Source: Spirochaetia bacterium UBA5368 (GTDB taxonomy: Bacteria > Spirochaetota > UBA4802 > UBA5368). Taken from it: a stretch of 8,815 bases of DNA. Shown piece by piece: positions 7,025 through 8,815 of the stretch. Under the pieces are notes generated by a model, which ran no database searches, had not been told where the DNA came from, and saw nothing but the letters and a program-made list of their open reading frames with translations. Location of the stretch: NCBI GenBank assembly GCA_002407865.1, contig DHPI01000065.1, forward strand, positions 203,849-212,663. Reading direction: 5' to 3'. The translations under genes were made by a program, and so were the position numbers. Each line of letters opens with the position of its first letter. The first letter of the stretch is position 1.

Positions 7025-7179
7025 TGCTTATACCTCATTATTTTAACATTGCTGAACATATATTTTCAATTTCCGGCGTGCCCAATGGCACACAGCCAAG
7101 AAGCGATCACATATCATAGCGCACTGTCTATTACAACAGCAGAATACTACACGGCCCATCCCTGACACTAAGGGAGGGA
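7025..7179 (-). other. rpmH leader (5' UTR) with two hairpins
   Basis: From a predicted start near 7173 to the rpmH start codon there are about 150 nt without a credible ORF. On the transcript strand two stems can be drawn. One lies at the extreme 5' end: TCCCT (7175-7171) pairs with AGGGA (7163-7159) around a 7-nt loop. The other is at 7097-7075: GGC, bulge, GTGCC, loop ATTG, GGCAC, GCC. Neither is followed by a U-tract, so they are not intrinsic terminators. A role in mRNA stability or ribosomal-protein autoregulation is possible but unproven. Confidence 0.45.
7075..7097 (-). repeat. Hairpin in the rpmH leader
   Basis: The inner stem GTGCC/GGCAC closes a four-base loop (ATTG), and the outer stem GGC/GCC is interrupted by a three-base bulge on one side. 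The hairpin sits about 50 nt upstream of the rpmH start codon, and no U-run follows it. Confidence 0.5.
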
Positions 7180-7207
7180 ATAATAAATTAAAATCCTTAA
7201 TTGTCAA
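7180..7207 (-). promoter_or_regulatory. Strong sigma-70-type promoter of the rpmH-mnmE operon
   Basis: On the minus strand TTGACA (7207-7202) is a perfect -35, followed after 16 bp by TATTAT (7185-7180), a 5-of-6 match to the -10. The spacer is A+T-rich. Predicted start near 7173. This is by far the best promoter match I found in the window and suits a highly expressed ribosomal-protein operon. Confidence 0.8.
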
Positions 7208-7258
7208 TAGTATTTTAACGCCATATGCTCAAAAAATCAATATTTACTCTAAATCATT

Positions 7259-8098
7259 TTATTTGATGGCATATATCTCCAGTGTGTCCGAAAAATTGAT
7301 CCTTGTCGATATTTTTGTATAAGCCGCGGCGAATGGTTTAAAAAACATGGAATTTGTGTCAAATACCCTTTCAGGATGCAGCCCCCCGGCTCGCAGTATT
7401 ACCTTTCTAAAACCGATTCTTTTCAAAAAGCCCGCCGCTGAACGAGGGGACAGGTCTATTCGATGATCGACTGGATGACTCTCTATCCATTGCTTTCTAT
7501 TGAAATAATACAGGGGGCCGAAAAAAGAAGGGACCGACAGGGCGAAAATTCCATTAATGTTAAGCAGCGCATAAATTTTTTGCGCCACCGCCGCCGGATC
7601 ACTGCAATGCTCGATAAAATACCACGCTGTTATGATATCGAATGTCGTATCAAGTTGGAGGTCGTCAAACGACGCATTGGCGACATTGATACGCAATTTT
7701 TTTCGGCAGTACCGCGCCGCATACGACGAAATCTCGACTCCCTCAACGCTGCCGATATTCATCTCACGCGCGGTTTTTAAAAAGAATCCGAGGGCTGATC
7801 CGATATCAAGAAGGCGCAGCGCACTCCTGTCGCCATCCCTTCCCCACACCTTGAAAATAGTATCGATACGCCGCGACGACAGGGCGCGTATTGCATCCTC
7901 ATCTTCTTCGTAGGTTTTGCCGTATTGGGACTTGTACTGCTCCAGAAAATAACTGTCATCATACCGCAGCGGCGCATACCCGGCATTATACACAATTTTA
8001 CATTTTCCGCATTTCAGAAAGTGCGCGCACAAACCGCCGATTCGCCGACCGTTCGATGAACCGCACACAGGACAGATTTCCCTGGCAGGCTCCGTCAA
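7259..8098 (-). CDS. Class I SAM-dependent methyltransferase with N-terminal four-cysteine cluster
   Basis: This 279-residue protein has two parts. The N-terminus holds C9-P-V-C12 and C30-G-K-C33, a probable zinc ribbon, followed by an aromatic, acidic linker (40-68). A Rossmann-type methyltransferase domain follows. SAM motif I is L96-L-D-I-G-S-A-L-G, the acidic end of the second strand is V121-E-I, and D154-I-I-T-A-W-Y-F-I-E-H matches the motif ending in a conserved H. D211-H-R-I-D-L-S-P and G229-F form the usual late helix-strand. This layout recalls methyltransferases acting on small molecules, lipids or sugars, but the substrate cannot be read here. The start is TTG (8098): an in-frame stop lies just upstream, and later starts would cut the cysteine cluster. 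TTG overlaps the upstream gene's TGA stop, so the two are translationally coupled. Confidence 0.88.
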   Translation of the reverse strand: MTEPAREICPVCGSSNGRRIGGLCAHFLKCGKCKIVYNAGYAPLRYDDSYFLEQYKSQYGKTYEEDEDAIRALSSRRIDTIFKVWGRDGDRSALRLLDIGSALGFFLKTAREMNIGSVEGVEISSYAARYCRKKLRINVANASFDDLQLDTTFDIITAWYFIEHCSDPAAVAQKIYALLNINGIFALSVPSFFGPLYYFNRKQWIESHPVDHRIDLSPRSAAGFLKRIGFRKVILRAGGLHPERVFDTNSMFFKPFAAAYTKISTRINFSDTLEIYAIK

Positions 8099-8586
8099 TT
8101 ATTCTTCTTCCTCTTTTTTGCCGGTTCTATCACAATCGGAACACCCTTTACCTTTACATTTTCAAATGACAGCAATACAAGCTCGCCATACTGCTCTGGT
8201 ATTTCGATAAAGGAGTATGTGGAATGAATGTCAATTTTTCCTATCTGTTTGCCGTCGACACCGGAGCGCTTTACGATCTCCCGAATGAGATCGCCCGGGG
8301 AAATTCCGTGGTTCTTGCCGATGTTTATAAAAAGGCGCGCCTTGCCATCCTTGATATCCTCGAAAATAACCTTGCCGACAGCAGATTTTTTAAATATTTT
8401 TTCAAGCGACAGGTCAATACCGGATATGTCTCCAAGAGCATCTTTAAGAAGCGCTGCCGCGATACGCTTTGTTCCGCCGAAAAAAGGCATCCGTTTACGC
8501 ATCGCTTTCATGAGTTTCACATAATCGGTCAGGTCATCAGACATGGCGGAATCCAAGATTTTTTCGATCTTCTTCTCCTTATTCAT
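8095..8586 (-). CDS. Stand-alone DbpA/CsdA-type RNA-binding domain protein
   Basis: This 163-residue cytoplasmic protein has a C-terminal domain (about 83-157) that matches the RNA-binding domain at the end of DbpA/CsdA DEAD-box helicases: R84-L-F-I-N-I-G-K, G94-I-S-P-G-D-L-I, I115-G-K-I-D-I, S125-F-I-E-I-P and a basic end. In DbpA this domain binds hairpin 92 of 23S rRNA. No helicase motif (GKT, DEAD, SAT) is present, and the upstream DNA does not encode one in frame. Residues 1-70 are helical and charged (DYVKLMKAMRKRMPFFGGTK) and may correspond to the segment linking helicase and RNA-binding domain. The ATG at 8586 is preferred over an in-frame TTG at 8598 because GAGAGG lies 4 nt upstream of it. 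It overlaps the methyltransferase start by 4 bp. A role in rRNA or mRNA handling is inferred from homology only. Confidence 0.87.
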   Translation of the reverse strand: MNKEKKIEKILDSAMSDDLTDYVKLMKAMRKRMPFFGGTKRIAAALLKDALGDISGIDLSLEKIFKKSAVGKVIFEDIKDGKARLFINIGKNHGISPGDLIREIVKRSGVDGKQIGKIDIHSTYSFIEIPEQYGELVLLSFENVKVKGVPIVIEPAKKRKKNN

Positions 8587-8590
8587 ACAA

Positions 8591-8596
8591 CCTCTC
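8591..8596 (-). promoter_or_regulatory. Ribosome binding site that fixes the DbpA-domain protein start
   Basis: GAGAGG on the minus strand ends 4 nt before ATG 8586. The alternative in-frame TTG at 8598-8596 would overlap this site, so the ATG is chosen. Confidence 0.65.
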
Positions 8597-8603
8597 AATG
8601 GGA

Positions 8604-8612
8604 ATTATAACA
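8604..8612 (-). promoter_or_regulatory. Extended -10 promoter for the DbpA-domain/methyltransferase pair
   Basis: The minus strand reads TGTTATAAT (8612-8604), a perfect TATAAT preceded by the TGn of extended -10 promoters. No good -35 lies at the usual distance, which the extended element can compensate for. The predicted start near 8597 leaves a leader of about 11 nt that still contains the ribosome binding site. Confidence 0.5.
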
Positions 8613-8625
8613 ATTATCATCTTCC

Positions 8626-8740
8626 TGAATCCGTATTCAAAATTCTTCATCAGGATATTCGGGCAATCAAGGGGGCACACATCATAATACCTATATTAGT
8701 AATAGTTCTTGGGAATAATCGACCGATCGTCCGTATTCAA
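8626..8740. repeat. 11-bp direct repeat pair (TCCGTATTCAA) upstream of the DbpA-domain gene
   Basis: TCCGTATTCAA occurs at 8630-8640 and 8730-8740, exactly 100 bp apart. The first copy also sits in an imperfect-centre palindrome, TGAAT-CCGT-ATTCA (8626-8639), just upstream of the extended -10 element, where an operator could lie. No protein is known to bind it from this evidence. Confidence 0.45.
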
Positions 8741-8791
8741 CAAAAAAATTTTGGATAGTATTGGAAATATATCTAAAAGATCAAGCAATTT

Positions 8792-8815
8792 TCACACCCA
8801 TCACACCCATCACAC
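8792..8815. repeat. 9-bp tandem repeat (TCACACCCA), cut by the right edge
   Basis: Two full copies (8792-8800, 8801-8809) and six bases of a third (8810-8815) are perfect. The array reaches the window end, so its true length and what lies beyond are unknown. Confidence 0.7.

Noticed and set aside
7025..7070. Second promoter-like pair TTGAAA-18-TAAAAT just upstream of rpmH
   Set aside because: Its start point would fall at or inside the rpmH ribosome binding site, so it is unlikely to drive rpmH.
7231..7254. Possible intrinsic terminator after the methyltransferase gene (ATTTA-GAG-TAAAT followed by a T-run on the minus strand)
   Set aside because: The stem is five A-T pairs only, too weak to call a terminator; the T-run is also several bases away.
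8543..8758. 71-residue plus-strand ORF in the right-hand intergenic region
   Set aside because: It starts inside the antisense of the DbpA-domain gene, has no ribosome binding site and shows no recognisable motif.

Overview
The window is about half G+C and is dominated by one conserved bacterial housekeeping operon on the minus strand: rpmH (L34), rnpA, yidD, yidC, jag (khpB) and mnmE. It is read leftward from a near-consensus sigma-70-type promoter at about 7180-7207. The YidC has the long N-terminal periplasmic domain of diderm bacteria, yet it is followed by jag, which is absent from most gammaproteobacteria. A spirochaete or a deltaproteobacterial-type lineage would fit. This is inference from gene order and protein style, and no 16S or other decisive marker is present. 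No dnaA gene and no DnaA-box cluster is visible upstream of rpmH.

Layout from right to left. 8587-8815 has no gene; it holds an extended -10 promoter, a spaced 11-bp direct repeat and a 9-bp tandem repeat cut by the window edge. 8095-8586 (minus) encodes a 163-residue protein whose C-terminal half is a DbpA/CsdA-type RNA-binding domain without any helicase domain. Its stop codon overlaps the TTG start of a class I SAM-dependent methyltransferase with an N-terminal four-cysteine cluster (7259-8098, minus). A 234-bp gap then carries the rpmH promoter and a leader of about 150 nt with two hairpins. The six-gene operon fills 7024 to 2343. mnmE converges on a plus-strand TPR-like exported protein (1358-2320), with only 22 bp between the stop codons and no visible terminator.

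The left end holds a divergent pair of exported repeat proteins. The plus-strand gene faces away from a minus-strand TPR lipoprotein (384-1253), across a 104-bp spacer with paired direct repeats and candidate promoters. The TPR lipoprotein is coupled by an ATGA overlap to a second exported protein that runs off the left edge (1-387). These look like envelope accessory genes of unknown role.

Functionally the core links ribosome and tRNA biogenesis (L34, RNase P protein, MnmE) with membrane protein insertion (YidC, YidD) and the RNA-binding KH/R3H protein Jag. The DbpA-domain protein beside it may also act on rRNA, but that is inferred from domain homology only. I do not see a CRISPR array, transposon, phage gene, tRNA or rRNA gene. 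I found no clear new defence or biosynthetic system. The most unusual items are the stand-alone DbpA RNA-binding protein coupled to a methyltransferase, and the exported TPR cluster.
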